36,390 nt of DNA from an uncultured Flavobacteriales bacterium. Its GTDB lineage: Bacteria > Bacteroidota > Bacteroidia > Flavobacteriales_D > CAJJDF01. Location of the stretch: positions 1 to 36,390 of the forward strand of contig CAJJDF010000055.1 of assembly GCA_905182785.1 (NCBI GenBank). The letters run 5' to 3'. The position numbers and the translations under genes were made by a program. Under the pieces are notes generated by a model that did not search any database, was not told where the DNA came from, and was given only the letters and a program-made list of their open reading frames with translations. How positions within the stretch are numbered: position 1 is the first letter of the stretch; the number at the start of each line of letters is the position of its first letter. Of this stretch, positions 18,488 through 27,184 are shown piece after piece.

Positions 18488-19804
18488 TTATTCGTTTATT
18501 GTTTCTCTACCAATACTTTGATATCTCATTCCTAATTTTTTCATGTCTTCTAAGTCATAAAGATTTCTTCCATCAAAAATTACATTATCAGTCAATAATT
18601 CTTTCACTTTATTGAAATCTGGAGTTCTAAATACCTGCCACTCTGTAGCAATAATTAAGAAGTCTGAACCTTCTAGTGCTTCATATTGGTTCTCACAGAA
18701 AGTAATCTTATTTCCGTAAATAGACTCTACGTTTTCCATAGCTTCTGGATCAAAAGCTTTTATTTTACAACCTAATTCTAATAACGCGTCAATGATATAC
18801 AAAGCTGGTGCCTCTCTAATGTCATCTGTATCGGGTTTAAATGCTAATCCCCAAAGTGCAATTGATTTGCCATTTAAACTCTCTCCATAAAAACTTTTTA
18901 TCTTATCTACAATAATAAGTTTTTGTCTCTCATTCACCTCCATTACAGAATTAATAATCTTAAAATCAAATCCGTGATCGCTTCCTGACTTAACTAAAGC
19001 TTGCACATCTTTTGGAAAACAACTTCCTCCATAACCAATTCCAGGGAACAAAAATCTATTCCCAATTCTTGCATCAGAACCTATTCCTTTTCTCACCATA
19101 TCAACATCTGCACCTACTTTTTCACAGAAATTAGCTATTTCGTTCATGAAAGTAATCTTAGTAGCTAGAAATGAATTAGCTGCATATTTCGTTAACTCAG
19201 CTGATTTTTCATCCATAAAATATATCGGATTTCCTTGGCGTACAAATGGCTTGTATAATTCTTCAAGAATTTTTCTTGCCTTTGCAGATTCGGTTCCAAT
19301 AACAACTCTATCTGGTTTTAAGAAATCTGAAACTGCATACCCTTCTCTCAAAAACTCAGGGTTTGAAACTACATCAAATCCTATTTGAGTATTTTTTGAA
19401 ATGGCGTTTTTAACTTTCTCTGCTGTACCAACAGGCACAGTACTTTTATCAATAATTACTTTGTAATCTTTTATTATTTTCCCCAATTGATCTGCCACAC
19501 CTAAGATATAAGACAAATCTGCTGAACCATCCTCTCCTGGAGGAGTTGGTAATGCTAGAAAAATAATTTCTGCATCCGCAACAGCTGTTTCCAAGTTAGT
19601 AGAAAATTTTAATCTCCCTTGCTTTTTATTTCTTTCAAAAAGAACATCTAGCTGAGGTTCGTAAATGGGAACTTCTCCATTTTGCATTCTTTCTACTTTG
19701 TTTGCATCAATATCCACACAAACTACGTTATTACCGGTTTCTGCAAAACAAGTTCCTGTTACCAATCCTACATATCCAGTTCCAATTACTGCTATATTCT
19801 TCAT
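18488..19804 (-). CDS. ugd: UDP-glucose 6-dehydrogenase
   Basis: 438 residues. N-terminal NAD motif [62 protein letters not shown], and the catalytic Cys262 in [17 protein letters not shown]-terminal domain with [16 protein letters not shown]. Typical Ugd/TuaD, oxidising UDP-glucose to UDP-glucuronate. It starts 7 bases after wbpE and is followed directly by the UDP-glucuronate decarboxylase that uses its product. Confidence 0.95.
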   Translation of the reverse strand: MKNIAVIGTGYVGLVTGTCFAETGNNVVCVDIDANKVERMQNGEVPIYEPQLDVLFERNKKQGRLKFSTNLETAVADAEIIFLALPTPPGEDGSADLSYILGVADQLGKIIKDYKVIIDKSTVPVGTAEKVKNAISKNTQIGFDVVSNPEFLREGYAVSDFLKPDRVVIGTESAKARKILEELYKPFVRQGNPIYFMDEKSAELTKYAANSFLATKITFMNEIANFCEKVGADVDMVRKGIGSDARIGNRFLFPGIGYGGSCFPKDVQALVKSGSDHGFDFKIINSVMEVNERQKLIIVDKIKSFYGESLNGKSIALWGLAFKPDTDDIREAPALYIIDALLELGCKIKAFDPEAMENVESIYGNKITFCENQYEALEGSDFLIIATEWQVFRTPDFNKVKELLTDNVIFDGRNLYDLEDMKKLGMRYQSIGRETINE

Positions 19805-19811
19805 CTTTTTT

Positions 19812-20936
19812 CTATTTAAATTTTTTAATTGTCGAAATGATTTTATCCAATTGCTCCTGATCTAACTCAGTGTGCATTGGAAGAGAAATTACACTTTCGC
19901 TTAAGCTCATTGTTGTTTCAAAACTTTGTTCCCTTGAGTTTAAATAATCATAAGCTTTCTGCTTATGCACAGGAACTGGGTAATAAACCATTGCTGGAAC
20001 GTCATTTTCTTTAAGAAAGTCTCTTACCTCATCTCTATTTATCTCTTTTGTTTTCAAAGTATATTGATGAAATACATGGGTAGAGTTACTATTCCTAAAT
20101 GGAATTTCTAACCAATCTACATCATTAAAAGCCTCATCATAAACTGATGCTACCCAATTTCTGTGTTTTATGTATTCATCCAAATATGGTAATTTACACC
20201 TCAAAATGGCTGCTTGTATACTATCTAATCTTGAATTCACTCCTATTTTATCGTGGTAATATTGTTTACTTTGACCATGATTCGCAATCATTCTTGCTTT
20301 CATTGCCAAGTCATCATTGTTAGTGAATAGTGCACCTCCATCTCCAAAGCATCCTAAGTTTTTTGAAGGAAAAAATGAAGTTGTACCAAAATCACCTACC
20401 GTTCCTGTTTTTACTGTTTTTCCATCAGAAAAAGTATAACAAGATCCAATTGCTTGTGCAGTATCTTCTATTACATAAAGATTATGCTCTTTTGCTATTT
20501 TCATCACCTCCTCCATTTCACTAGATTGTCCAAATAAATGTACAGGGACAATTGCTTTTGTTTTTGGTGTTATTGCCTTTTTTATTGACTCTATATCAAG
20601 GTTAAATGTTTTAGAATCTACTTCTACTAAAACCGGAGTAAGCTTTAATAGCCCAATCACTTCAACAGTTGCAACATAAGTAAAACTAGCAGTTATAACT
20701 TCATCACCGGGTTTCAAGTCCAAAGCCATCATTGCAATTTGTAAAGCATCAGTTCCATTTGCACAAGGAATAACATGTTTTACATCTAGGTATTCCTCTA
20801 ATTCCTTCTGAAAAAACTTTACCTCTGGGCCATTAATATATTGTGAAGACCTAACAACATCAATTATTGATTTGTCAACCTGTTCTTGTATTTTATTATA
20901 TTGACCAATTAAGTCAACCATTTGTATTTTTCCCAT
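19812..20936 (-). CDS. wbpE: PLP aminotransferase, DegT/DnrJ/EryC1 family (WbpE-like, 3-keto-UDP-GlcNAcA aminotransferase)
   Basis: 374 residues. Motifs: IPCANGTDALQIAMMAL, GDEVITASFTYVATVE, VHLFGQS, VIEDTAQAIGS (Asp158) and the PLP-binding Lys192 in TTSFFPSKNLGCFGDGGA. The phrase FFPSKNLGCFGDGGA is characteristic of WbpE and of the Porphyromonas PorR group. It transfers an amino group from glutamate to the 3-keto sugar formed by WbpB. First gene of the operon; a -7 element (TATATTTG, 20956-20963) lies 20 bases before its ATG. Confidence 0.92.
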   Translation of the reverse strand: MGKIQMVDLIGQYNKIQEQVDKSIIDVVRSSQYINGPEVKFFQKELEEYLDVKHVIPCANGTDALQIAMMALDLKPGDEVITASFTYVATVEVIGLLKLTPVLVEVDSKTFNLDIESIKKAITPKTKAIVPVHLFGQSSEMEEVMKIAKEHNLYVIEDTAQAIGSCYTFSDGKTVKTGTVGDFGTTSFFPSKNLGCFGDGGALFTNNDDLAMKARMIANHGQSKQYYHDKIGVNSRLDSIQAAILRCKLPYLDEYIKHRNWVASVYDEAFNDVDWLEIPFRNSNSTHVFHQYTLKTKEINRDEVRDFLKENDVPAMVYYPVPVHKQKAYDYLNSREQSFETTMSLSESVISLPMHTELDQEQLDKIISTIKKFK

Positions 20937-20955
20937 CCGTATAATTATAAGTGTA

Positions 20956-20963
20956 CAAATATA
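20956..20963 (-). promoter_or_regulatory. Probable -7 element of the wbpE-to-wbpA operon
   Basis: TATATTTG on the minus strand fits TAnnTTTG and sits 20 bases from the wbpE ATG, a distance like that of the porP and lpdA promoters in this window. No TTG is present 17-23 bases upstream, so the -33 element is missing or divergent. Confidence 0.45.
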
Positions 20964-21075
20964 ATGAATTATATAATACTAATTCTAGATAGAAATACAG
21001 ATAAAATCATTTTATGAACATCAATAGATTAGAAATCTCTATTAATAATATTTTAGATGAAAAATTAAATAAAAA

Positions 21076-21501
21076 CTACTTAACTACCTTGAATCCCGAC
21101 TTTTCCCATGCAGAAAAGCCTCCTAGCATATTATACATAATAGAAAAATCATTTCCTTTTAACTTATTCATTGCAGCAGAAGATCTACCTCCAGAAGCAC
21201 AATGAATAAGTAATGTTTTTGATTTATCCAGTTTAGAAACTTGAGTGATAAAATCATTGTCAAAATAATTAATATTAATTGCATTCTCCAAATGACCTGC
21301 ATTAAATTCAACTGGTCTTCTTACATCTAATATTATTGAACCAAAATTAATTAATTCTTTAAATTCACTTACGTTAATATCTTTAGCTGTTTCTGTAATT
21401 TGATTTAAGTTTTTTACATTTTCATTTATTATTGATGATTCACATGAAAATGAAAAAAGAATTATAAATGAAACTAAGGTAATTAATTGTACTATTTTCA
21501 T
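21076..21501 (-). CDS. Rhodanese-like lipoprotein
   Basis: 141 residues. Lipoprotein signal with the lipobox FSFSC (Cys20), so anchored in a membrane facing the periplasm. The rhodanese domain covers about 40-141: LDVRRPVEFNAGHLENAINI and the active loop HCASGGRS with catalytic Cys101. The loop would allow sulfur transfer or thiol chemistry; the physiological donor is unknown. Its ATG overlaps the TAA of the DUF983 gene by one base (TAATG), so the two are coupled. Its stop is 139 bases from wbpE, whose own -7 element lies in that gap. Confidence 0.9.
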   Translation of the reverse strand: MKIVQLITLVSFIILFSFSCESSIINENVKNLNQITETAKDINVSEFKELINFGSIILDVRRPVEFNAGHLENAININYFDNDFITQVSKLDKSKTLLIHCASGGRSSAAMNKLKGNDFSIMYNMLGGFSAWEKSGFKVVK

Positions 21502-21875
21502 TATTTTTTTTGTTTAAATGACATGAACATATTTGCCCATATAATTTTGGACAACTCATATAAAAAAGGTCCCAAAAATACCATTGCTATTGCAATAAGA
21601 GTAATATATGTAAATGCAGAAGAGTCAGGATAAATTAGATAAGTTAAAAGGAAAATTGAAACAAACATAGCTACACCTAAACCATAGGAAACATACATTG
21701 CACCATAATAGAATCCTGGTTCTTTAGAGAATGACTCATTACAATTACAACAACTATCGTGAATCTTACCAAGATTTTTTAAGTTATAGGGTTTAGATAT
21801 AAAGAAATCAGCTTCCTGACAAACAGGACATTTTCTCTTTAATATACTATATAATTTAGTGCCTTTCTTTAACAT
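21501..21875 (-). CDS. DUF983 family zinc-ribbon membrane protein
   Basis: 124 residues. N-terminal Cys pairs CPVC (16-19) and CCNC (42-45) form a probable zinc ribbon, followed by FSKEPGFYYGAMYVSYGLG, the family signature, and two membrane segments (about 57-80 and 88-110). The function of DUF983 is not established. It overlaps the rhodanese lipoprotein by one base, which suggests a shared task, possibly in redox or sulfur chemistry (inference). It starts 58 bases after mnmD. Confidence 0.88.
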   Translation of the reverse strand: MLKKGTKLYSILKRKCPVCQEADFFISKPYNLKNLGKIHDSCCNCNESFSKEPGFYYGAMYVSYGLGVAMFVSIFLLTYLIYPDSSAFTYITLIAIAMVFLGPFLYELSKIIWANMFMSFKQKK

Positions 21876-21933
21876 AATAGTGTAAATTTAATTAAATAAA
21901 AATGAATATATGTAACCTTAGTTACAAAGTAAA

Positions 21934-22605
21934 CTAGTTTTTAAAACCGATTGTCATTTCTCTTTTGCCGGGTGGCCCAGGAACGCATTCTACGACAAAC
22001 CCACAAGATTTTAAGTCCCTCTTAAATTGCCCCATAGCGCAATAAGTAACAAACTTACCTCCAATATTTAACATTTTAAAAAGTTTCTCAAACAAGTACT
22101 TTTCCCACATTTCTTTTTGTGCTCTTGGTCCAAAAGCATCATAATATATTATATCATATTTATCTTCTGTAATAAATTCTTGGAGCGTTTTATTTATTTT
22201 ATTCAAACCAAAATGAGAATCAATTATATTATTCTGATTCCAAATAGATTTATGTATTTTATTGAAAATAGCTAAATCAAAATCAGGGATTTCAGACCTG
22301 TAATTTAATTTATTAATAATTTCCTTTGGTAAAGGAAAAGATTCTAAGCCCGTATAGGAAATTTTTTTATTATATCTTTTCGCATAATCATGAGTTAAAA
22401 TAGCATTTAATCCGGTACCAAAACCAACCTCTAATACAGAAATTTCTTTAGAAAAGATAGAGTCTATTCCATTCTTAATAAAAACATGAATTGCCTCCTG
22501 AATTGCTCCATGAGAAGAATGATAGGTTTCGTCTAACTCTTTGTTGTAAAGAGTATGAGAACCGTCTTCGGTTTGTTTTATAGATATATTATTGTTATGA
22601 ATCAT
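21934..22605 (-). CDS. mnmD: tRNA (5-methylaminomethyl-2-thiouridine) methyltransferase MnmD
   Basis: 223 residues. N-terminal DGSHTLYNKELDETYHSSHGA and SAM-binding VLEVGFGTGLNAIL, then YYDAFGPRAQKEMW and the C-terminal VPGPPGKREMTIGF are diagnostic of the DUF752/MnmC methyltransferase domain. Here it stands alone, without the FAD oxidase domain fused in Escherichia coli MnmC. It methylates the wobble U34 modification in tRNAs. Its ATG lies 7 bases beyond the T-run of the terminator of the upstream ompA-like gene. Confidence 0.92.
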   Translation of the reverse strand: MIHNNNISIKQTEDGSHTLYNKELDETYHSSHGAIQEAIHVFIKNGIDSIFSKEISVLEVGFGTGLNAILTHDYAKRYNKKISYTGLESFPLPKEIINKLNYRSEIPDFDLAIFNKIHKSIWNQNNIIDSHFGLNKINKTLQEFITEDKYDIIYYDAFGPRAQKEMWEKYLFEKLFKMLNIGGKFVTYCAMGQFKRDLKSCGFVVECVPGPPGKREMTIGFKN

Positions 22606-22611
22606 TTATGC

Positions 22612-22646
22612 AAAAAAAAGCCCCAATAACATAAGTTATCAGGGCT
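22612..22646 (-). terminator. Rho-independent terminator of the porP-ompA operon
   Basis: On the minus strand the 12-base arm AGCCCTGATAAC, loop TTAT and arm GTTATTGGGGCT pair fully (two G-U wobbles), followed by eight T (22612-22619). It lies 35 bases after the OmpA-family stop. Strong, textbook structure. Confidence 0.9.
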
Positions 22647-22680
22647 TAACTATTTTAGTTATTCCTATTTTTTATCAAAA

Positions 22681-24963
22681 TTATTTGCTGCTGTTGTTTT
22701 TCACATCAGTTGCTCCAGATACAATTCTAAATTCTGTACGTCTGTTCGACTGGTGTAGCTCTTCTGAACAATCAGAATCATCAGTTGGTTCACAAGAACA
22801 GTCATTAAGAAGTTTTGATTCTCCATATCCTTTTCCACTGATTCTATTTGAAGCTATTCCTTTCTTAATTACATAAGCTCTTACTGCTTTTGCTCTTCTG
22901 TTTGATAATGCTAAGTTATAATCAACTGTTGCTCTACAATCGGTATGAGAACCAATTTCTATAATAAAGTTTGGATTGTCATTCATACACTGTACTAACT
23001 TATCTAATTCAACTGCAGCATCTGCTCTAATATTAGATTTATCTAAATCATAAAAAATTGTGTTAATTTGACAGAAGTTTCCAGCATCACTCATTGCTAT
23101 TGGTCCTCCTAAGAATAAACTTAAATCAACCGTTCCTGGATTGATCATTGCATGTTTGAAATCAATTGTTTTTGGAAAGTAACCACGTTTTTCAAGAGAT
23201 ATTTCATAATCAAGTAATCCTCCTGGACATGATATACCAGTTAAAGGATCGACAAACTGTCCTTTATCATCTGTAGCATACCTATTGACTTTTCCTGTTT
23301 TTTTATCTTTGATTATAACAGTAACACCTGATAAAGCCTCTCTATTTTCAGCATCAACAACTGCACCTAAAATGGTACAATCTGGAGCGTCTAAGTAAGT
23401 ATCTGCATTTTCAATATTAACTTGATCGTAATCTTTAGTCTTGAATTCAAAATCAGAAACTTTCTTCCACTCCGACTTACTTGCTTCAATTCTGTATTTT
23501 CCTTTTGGAATGTTTTCAAACTCATAACAACCAGAAGCAGATAATAATTTTGTTACTACTTTTCCAGTTTTAGTGTCAATTAACTCAACAGATGAATTTG
23601 CTATAACTTTTTCGGCTTGTGTTTTAGCACAACCTTTTACTGTGTAAAACTTAGGCTTGAAAGGAATTGCCATGTTAAATCTGTATATATCATCATCGCC
23701 TACTGCATCTAAACCATCTCTATTAGAAGAAAAATAACCTTGAGTTTGTGCTTGATTAATAATCAATCCAAAGTCATCATGGTTTGTATTCAATGGGTAC
23801 ATCATATTTTCTGGCTCATCAAACAATCCTTCTCCTGCTGCTGTAGCTCTGTAAATATCAAGACCTCCTAAACCTGCATATCCATCAGTTGAAAAATAAA
23901 GTGTCCCATCTTGTCCTACGAACGGAAACATTTCTCTTCCTTCTGTATTTAAATCAACCATATTTACTGGAATAGACCAACTAGTTCCAGTTTTCTTAGA
24001 CATCCAGATATCAGTCATTCCCTTTCCTCCTGGCATATCAGAAGAAAAATACATTGTTTTTCCGTCTTCAGTAACAGTAGCATGCCCTAAAGAATAAGAG
24101 TCACTGTTGTGTGAAAAACTAACTAAGTCACTCCAGTCTCCTTTAGAATTAACTGTAGCTATATATAATTTAATGTTGTTATGTCTTGAAGAATCTAGAC
24201 CCTTTTTCTTGTCTAAATAATTACTTCTAGTTAGATACATCACTGTACCATTGTTACTAAAAGAGACAGGACCTTCGTGGTATTTTGATTTAAATCCTCT
24301 ATTAAATCTTTTTACTCCTGTACTTTCTCCATCTACACCAATGCTAGATTCATAAGCATCAAGGAAATTTGAACCATCCCATTGAGACTCTTTGTTTACA
24401 AGAGATGTGTTAGAAACTCTTGCAGAAGCAAAAATCAAATGCGTCTCTCCGTCTTTAGTGTAATAATTTGGACCAAAATCTGACTTAATCGAATTTACGT
24501 TAAATGCTGCAATGTTATATTTATTAGGCATTGACTTTATCCTTGATAGATAATCAGGATTTTCAGCATGTTCTTTTGCTATAGAGTTTTCAGAATTTTT
24601 TGAACCAAAAGTAGCCATTGCCTTATCAGCTTCAGCATATTTTTCATTCATTTTAAGCATCTGAGCGTAGTTGTAAAAATCATCTGCTTTCACTCCCGTA
24701 TGTAAAACTAACTTTGAGTAATATTTTTCAGAATTTTTAGAGTCTCCTAAGAATCTAAAACATTCTGCTGCTCTTCTTATTTGCCTATCAGTTGCAGCAT
24801 CTTTATTTGCCAATTCTGAATACATTTCTGCAGCTTTGTAATATGCTAAAAGATCGTAGTTTTTGTCTGCCGCTCTTTCTTTCATTCCTTGGGATTGAGC
24901 TTGAAAACTTAAAAGTCCAGCAAATAAAACTAGAAATATTTTTTGAGTAATATTTTGTATCAT
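22681..24963 (-). CDS. PorE-like OmpA-family protein (TPR, PD40 propeller, regulatory-like domains, OmpA)
   Basis: 760 residues. Signal peptide 1-24 (ending FQAQSQ), with no lipobox cysteine. TPR-like helices about 28-120 (YYKAAEMYSELANKDA); WD40-like PD40 propeller about 150-430 (MYFSSDMPGGKGMTDIWMSK, LYFSTDGYAGLGGLDIYRA); two carboxypeptidase-regulatory-like domains about 435-620; and a peptidoglycan-binding OmpA domain 633-748 (INTIFYDLDKSNIRADA, SHTDCRATVDYNLALSNRRA with the binding Asp and Arg). This is the domain order of Porphyromonas PorE, which tethers T9SS components to peptidoglycan. It is the second gene after a PorP/SprF protein, as is common in T9SS bacteria. Confidence 0.9.
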   Translation of the reverse strand: MIQNITQKIFLVLFAGLLSFQAQSQGMKERAADKNYDLLAYYKAAEMYSELANKDAATDRQIRRAAECFRFLGDSKNSEKYYSKLVLHTGVKADDFYNYAQMLKMNEKYAEADKAMATFGSKNSENSIAKEHAENPDYLSRIKSMPNKYNIAAFNVNSIKSDFGPNYYTKDGETHLIFASARVSNTSLVNKESQWDGSNFLDAYESSIGVDGESTGVKRFNRGFKSKYHEGPVSFSNNGTVMYLTRSNYLDKKKGLDSSRHNNIKLYIATVNSKGDWSDLVSFSHNSDSYSLGHATVTEDGKTMYFSSDMPGGKGMTDIWMSKKTGTSWSIPVNMVDLNTEGREMFPFVGQDGTLYFSTDGYAGLGGLDIYRATAAGEGLFDEPENMMYPLNTNHDDFGLIINQAQTQGYFSSNRDGLDAVGDDDIYRFNMAIPFKPKFYTVKGCAKTQAEKVIANSSVELIDTKTGKVVTKLLSASGCYEFENIPKGKYRIEASKSEWKKVSDFEFKTKDYDQVNIENADTYLDAPDCTILGAVVDAENREALSGVTVIIKDKKTGKVNRYATDDKGQFVDPLTGISCPGGLLDYEISLEKRGYFPKTIDFKHAMINPGTVDLSLFLGGPIAMSDAGNFCQINTIFYDLDKSNIRADAAVELDKLVQCMNDNPNFIIEIGSHTDCRATVDYNLALSNRRAKAVRAYVIKKGIASNRISGKGYGESKLLNDCSCEPTDDSDCSEELHQSNRRTEFRIVSGATDVKNNSSK

Positions 24964-25013
24964 AACTTATGGAATTTATTCTTTAATTTAATAGTTTTTT
25001 TTTGAAGTTTTAT

Positions 25014-25964
25014 TTAAAACCTTCTTGGTGTTCTGAATCCTTTTCCTAAGAAATCTAAATCATAGTTGATCATGACTTCGTGAGTTCCTGTATTGTAGTC
25101 TCCTAATTGCGATAATGTGTAATCGTAAGCATAACCAGCTCTAAATTTTGGTGTAAAGTGGTATACTATATTAGCTATAAATGAATCATCAATTCTATAT
25201 CCTCCTCCTATCCACAATTTCTCGTAGAAGAAAAAGTTTACATTTACATCTGCTGACAAAGGTGCATCCTCAACTGCTTTCACCATAAATGATGGAATAA
25301 TTTCTACTACACTGTTCAAATCAAATGTGTATCCTGCTGTTAAGAAAAAGTGTCTATCTTGAATAGATTCTAATCCTCCACCTCCTTGAAGAGATCCTTT
25401 GTAAGTGTTTCTGATAACTTTTGGCGCTGACAATCCTACATAATATTTTTCTGAATGTAAGTAAGCTCCAAATCCAAAGTTTGGCATTAATTGATTCCTT
25501 ATTGCAGTTGTATATTGAATGTCATCTGCATTTGCAACTCTCAATTGCCCAAAATCTGCAGAGAACATATCTAACCCCCCTTTTAATCCAAAAGCTAGTC
25601 TGCTTTTTGATGAAACATCAAATCTATAAGCAACATCTCCGTAAAAAGACGTATTTTTTGTTGGTCCAATTTCATCTTGAATTATAGATAATCCTAAAGA
25701 AAAAGCTTCATTTCTTAAAGGAGAGTGTATTGATAAAGTTGCCGTAGATGGCGCTCCGTCAAACCCAACCCATTGTTTTCTTCCTATCATTGTTACACTT
25801 AATGCATCTCTAGTACCTGCGTAAGCTGAGTTTACAGTTAGTGGATTAAACATATACATGCTATACTGAGCATCTTGTTGTGCAAATGAAGTGTTTGTGT
25901 TTAAGAGTGTTAAAGCAAACAAACTTAAAGCAGCTAGTTTTATATTGAAAATAGTTTTTTTCAT
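25014..25964 (-). CDS. PorP/SprF family T9SS outer-membrane protein
   Basis: 316 residues. Signal peptide 1-28 (NTSFAQ), then the family opening QDAQYSMYMFNPLTVNSAYA and RKQWVGFDGAPSTATLSIHSP. Barrel-like alternation continues to DYTLSQLGDYNTGTHEVMINY and the C-terminal FRTPRRF. Together with the downstream PorE-like gene this resembles the PorP-PorE pair associated with the T9SS ring and motor. It has the clearest two-element promoter in this part of the window (25987-26018). Confidence 0.94.
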   Translation of the reverse strand: MKKTIFNIKLAALSLFALTLLNTNTSFAQQDAQYSMYMFNPLTVNSAYAGTRDALSVTMIGRKQWVGFDGAPSTATLSIHSPLRNEAFSLGLSIIQDEIGPTKNTSFYGDVAYRFDVSSKSRLAFGLKGGLDMFSADFGQLRVANADDIQYTTAIRNQLMPNFGFGAYLHSEKYYVGLSAPKVIRNTYKGSLQGGGGLESIQDRHFFLTAGYTFDLNSVVEIIPSFMVKAVEDAPLSADVNVNFFFYEKLWIGGGYRIDDSFIANIVYHFTPKFRAGYAYDYTLSQLGDYNTGTHEVMINYDLDFLGKGFRTPRRF

Positions 25965-25986
25965 AGTGTTTTGAAATTATATTGCG

Positions 25987-26018
25987 CAAATATAGACGTC
26001 CTAAATGGTTTTCACAAC
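25987..26018 (-). promoter_or_regulatory. Bacteroidetes-type promoter of the porP-ompA operon
   Basis: On the minus strand GTTG (26015-26018), counted from its TTG, is followed after 20 bases by TATATTTG (25987-25994), a full TAnnTTTG match. It ends 22 bases before the ATG of the PorP/SprF gene. Confidence 0.65.
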
Positions 26019-26042
26019 ATTTATTATCATTTTTTTTAATAG

Positions 26043-27179
26043 TTAATCTAATGCGGTCTTTAAGTCAGCTATCAAATCACTTACTTCTTCTATACCAACG
26101 CTTAATCTTATTAATGAATCAACCACACCTGCTTGGGTTCTGACTTCTCTAGGAATTGAAGCGTGAGTCATAGATGCAGGGTGTCCAATTAGTGACTCTA
26201 CGCCTCCTAGAGATTCTGCTAGTGAAAATAATTTTGTTTTTTCTAAGATAGAATATGCTGCGGCTGTCGTATCATTTTTTAAAGTAAAAGAAATCATTCC
26301 TCCGAAATTTCTCATTTGTTTTTTAGCAATTTCATGATTTGGATGACTTTCTATTCCCGGATAGTATATTTTATCAATCTTTTCATGTCCTTGTAAAAAC
26401 TCAACTACTTTTTTAGCATTGTAACAATGCCTGTCCATTCTTACGTGTAAAGTCTTTACACCTCTTAAGACTAGAAAGCTATCTTGTGGCCCACATATTG
26501 CTCCACTACTGTTTTGAATTCTGTATAATTCATTAGCTACAGTTTCATCATTTAACATTAAAGCACCCATTACAACATCCGAATGCCCTCCTATAAATTT
26601 TGTAACAGAATGCATAATTATGTCAGCTCCATAATCCATCGGGTTTTGTAGATATGGACTAGCAAATGTGTTATCTACTGCCAACCATATATTTTCATTC
26701 TTAATATTAGCTATTCCTTGAATATCTATTACGCTCATCATTGGGTTGGTAGGTGTTTCTACCCATATCAATTTAGTATTACCCGTTATGGCATTCTTTA
26801 TATTATTGACATTTGTCATATCGACAAAATTAAATTTGATACCGTACTTTTCAAAAATAGTAGTAAATATACGGTAAGACCCTCCGTACAAATCATTAGT
26901 TGAAATCACTTCATCTCCAGGATTCAACATTTTTATCACTGCATCAATTGCTGCCAATCCACTTCCAAAACACAATCCAAATTTCGCGTTTTCTATGGCT
27001 GCAAGATTTTTTTCTAAAGCATGCCTTGTAGGGTTTTGAGTTCTAGAATAAGCGTATCCCTTGTTTTTTCCTACTCCCTCTTGAACAAAAGTTGAAGTTT
27101 GGTAAATTGGAGTCATGATTGCTCCTGTTGTAGGATCTGGCTCTAAACCAGCATGCAATAATTTAGTTTCTATTTTCAT
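26043..27179 (-). CDS. PLP-dependent trans-sulfuration enzyme (cystathionine gamma-synthase/lyase family)
   Basis: 378 residues, the usual size. Motifs of the Cys/Met-metabolism PLP family: MTPIYQTSTF, YAYSRTQNPTRHALE, FGSGLAAIDAV, DLYGGSYRIF, VETPTNPMMSV, DNTFASPYLQNP (Asp169) and the PLP Lys194 in HSVTKFIGGHSDVVMG. It could make cystathionine from activated homoserine and cysteine, or cleave it; sequence reading does not separate synthase from gamma- or beta-lyase. It is last in a run with the DUF6265-like lipoprotein (5 bases upstream), the DUF349 protein and the crotonase enzyme. No other methionine or cysteine gene is beside it. Confidence 0.9.
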   Translation of the reverse strand: MKIETKLLHAGLEPDPTTGAIMTPIYQTSTFVQEGVGKNKGYAYSRTQNPTRHALEKNLAAIENAKFGLCFGSGLAAIDAVIKMLNPGDEVISTNDLYGGSYRIFTTIFEKYGIKFNFVDMTNVNNIKNAITGNTKLIWVETPTNPMMSVIDIQGIANIKNENIWLAVDNTFASPYLQNPMDYGADIIMHSVTKFIGGHSDVVMGALMLNDETVANELYRIQNSSGAICGPQDSFLVLRGVKTLHVRMDRHCYNAKKVVEFLQGHEKIDKIYYPGIESHPNHEIAKKQMRNFGGMISFTLKNDTTAAAYSILEKTKLFSLAESLGGVESLIGHPASMTHASIPREVRTQAGVVDSLIRLSVGIEEVSDLIADLKTALD

Positions 27180-27184
27180 TCAAT

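Noticed and set aside
11642-20936. Reading the sugar operon as a complete O-antigen or capsule cluster
   Set aside because: No glycosyltransferase, flippase (Wzx), polymerase (Wzy) or chain-length regulator is present; only nucleotide-sugar enzymes and one secreted protein are.
21911-21926. TGTAAC-CTTA-GTTACA hairpin as an mnmD terminator
   Set aside because: The six-pair stem is low in GC and is followed only by mixed AT sequence, not a continuous T-run; too weak to annotate.
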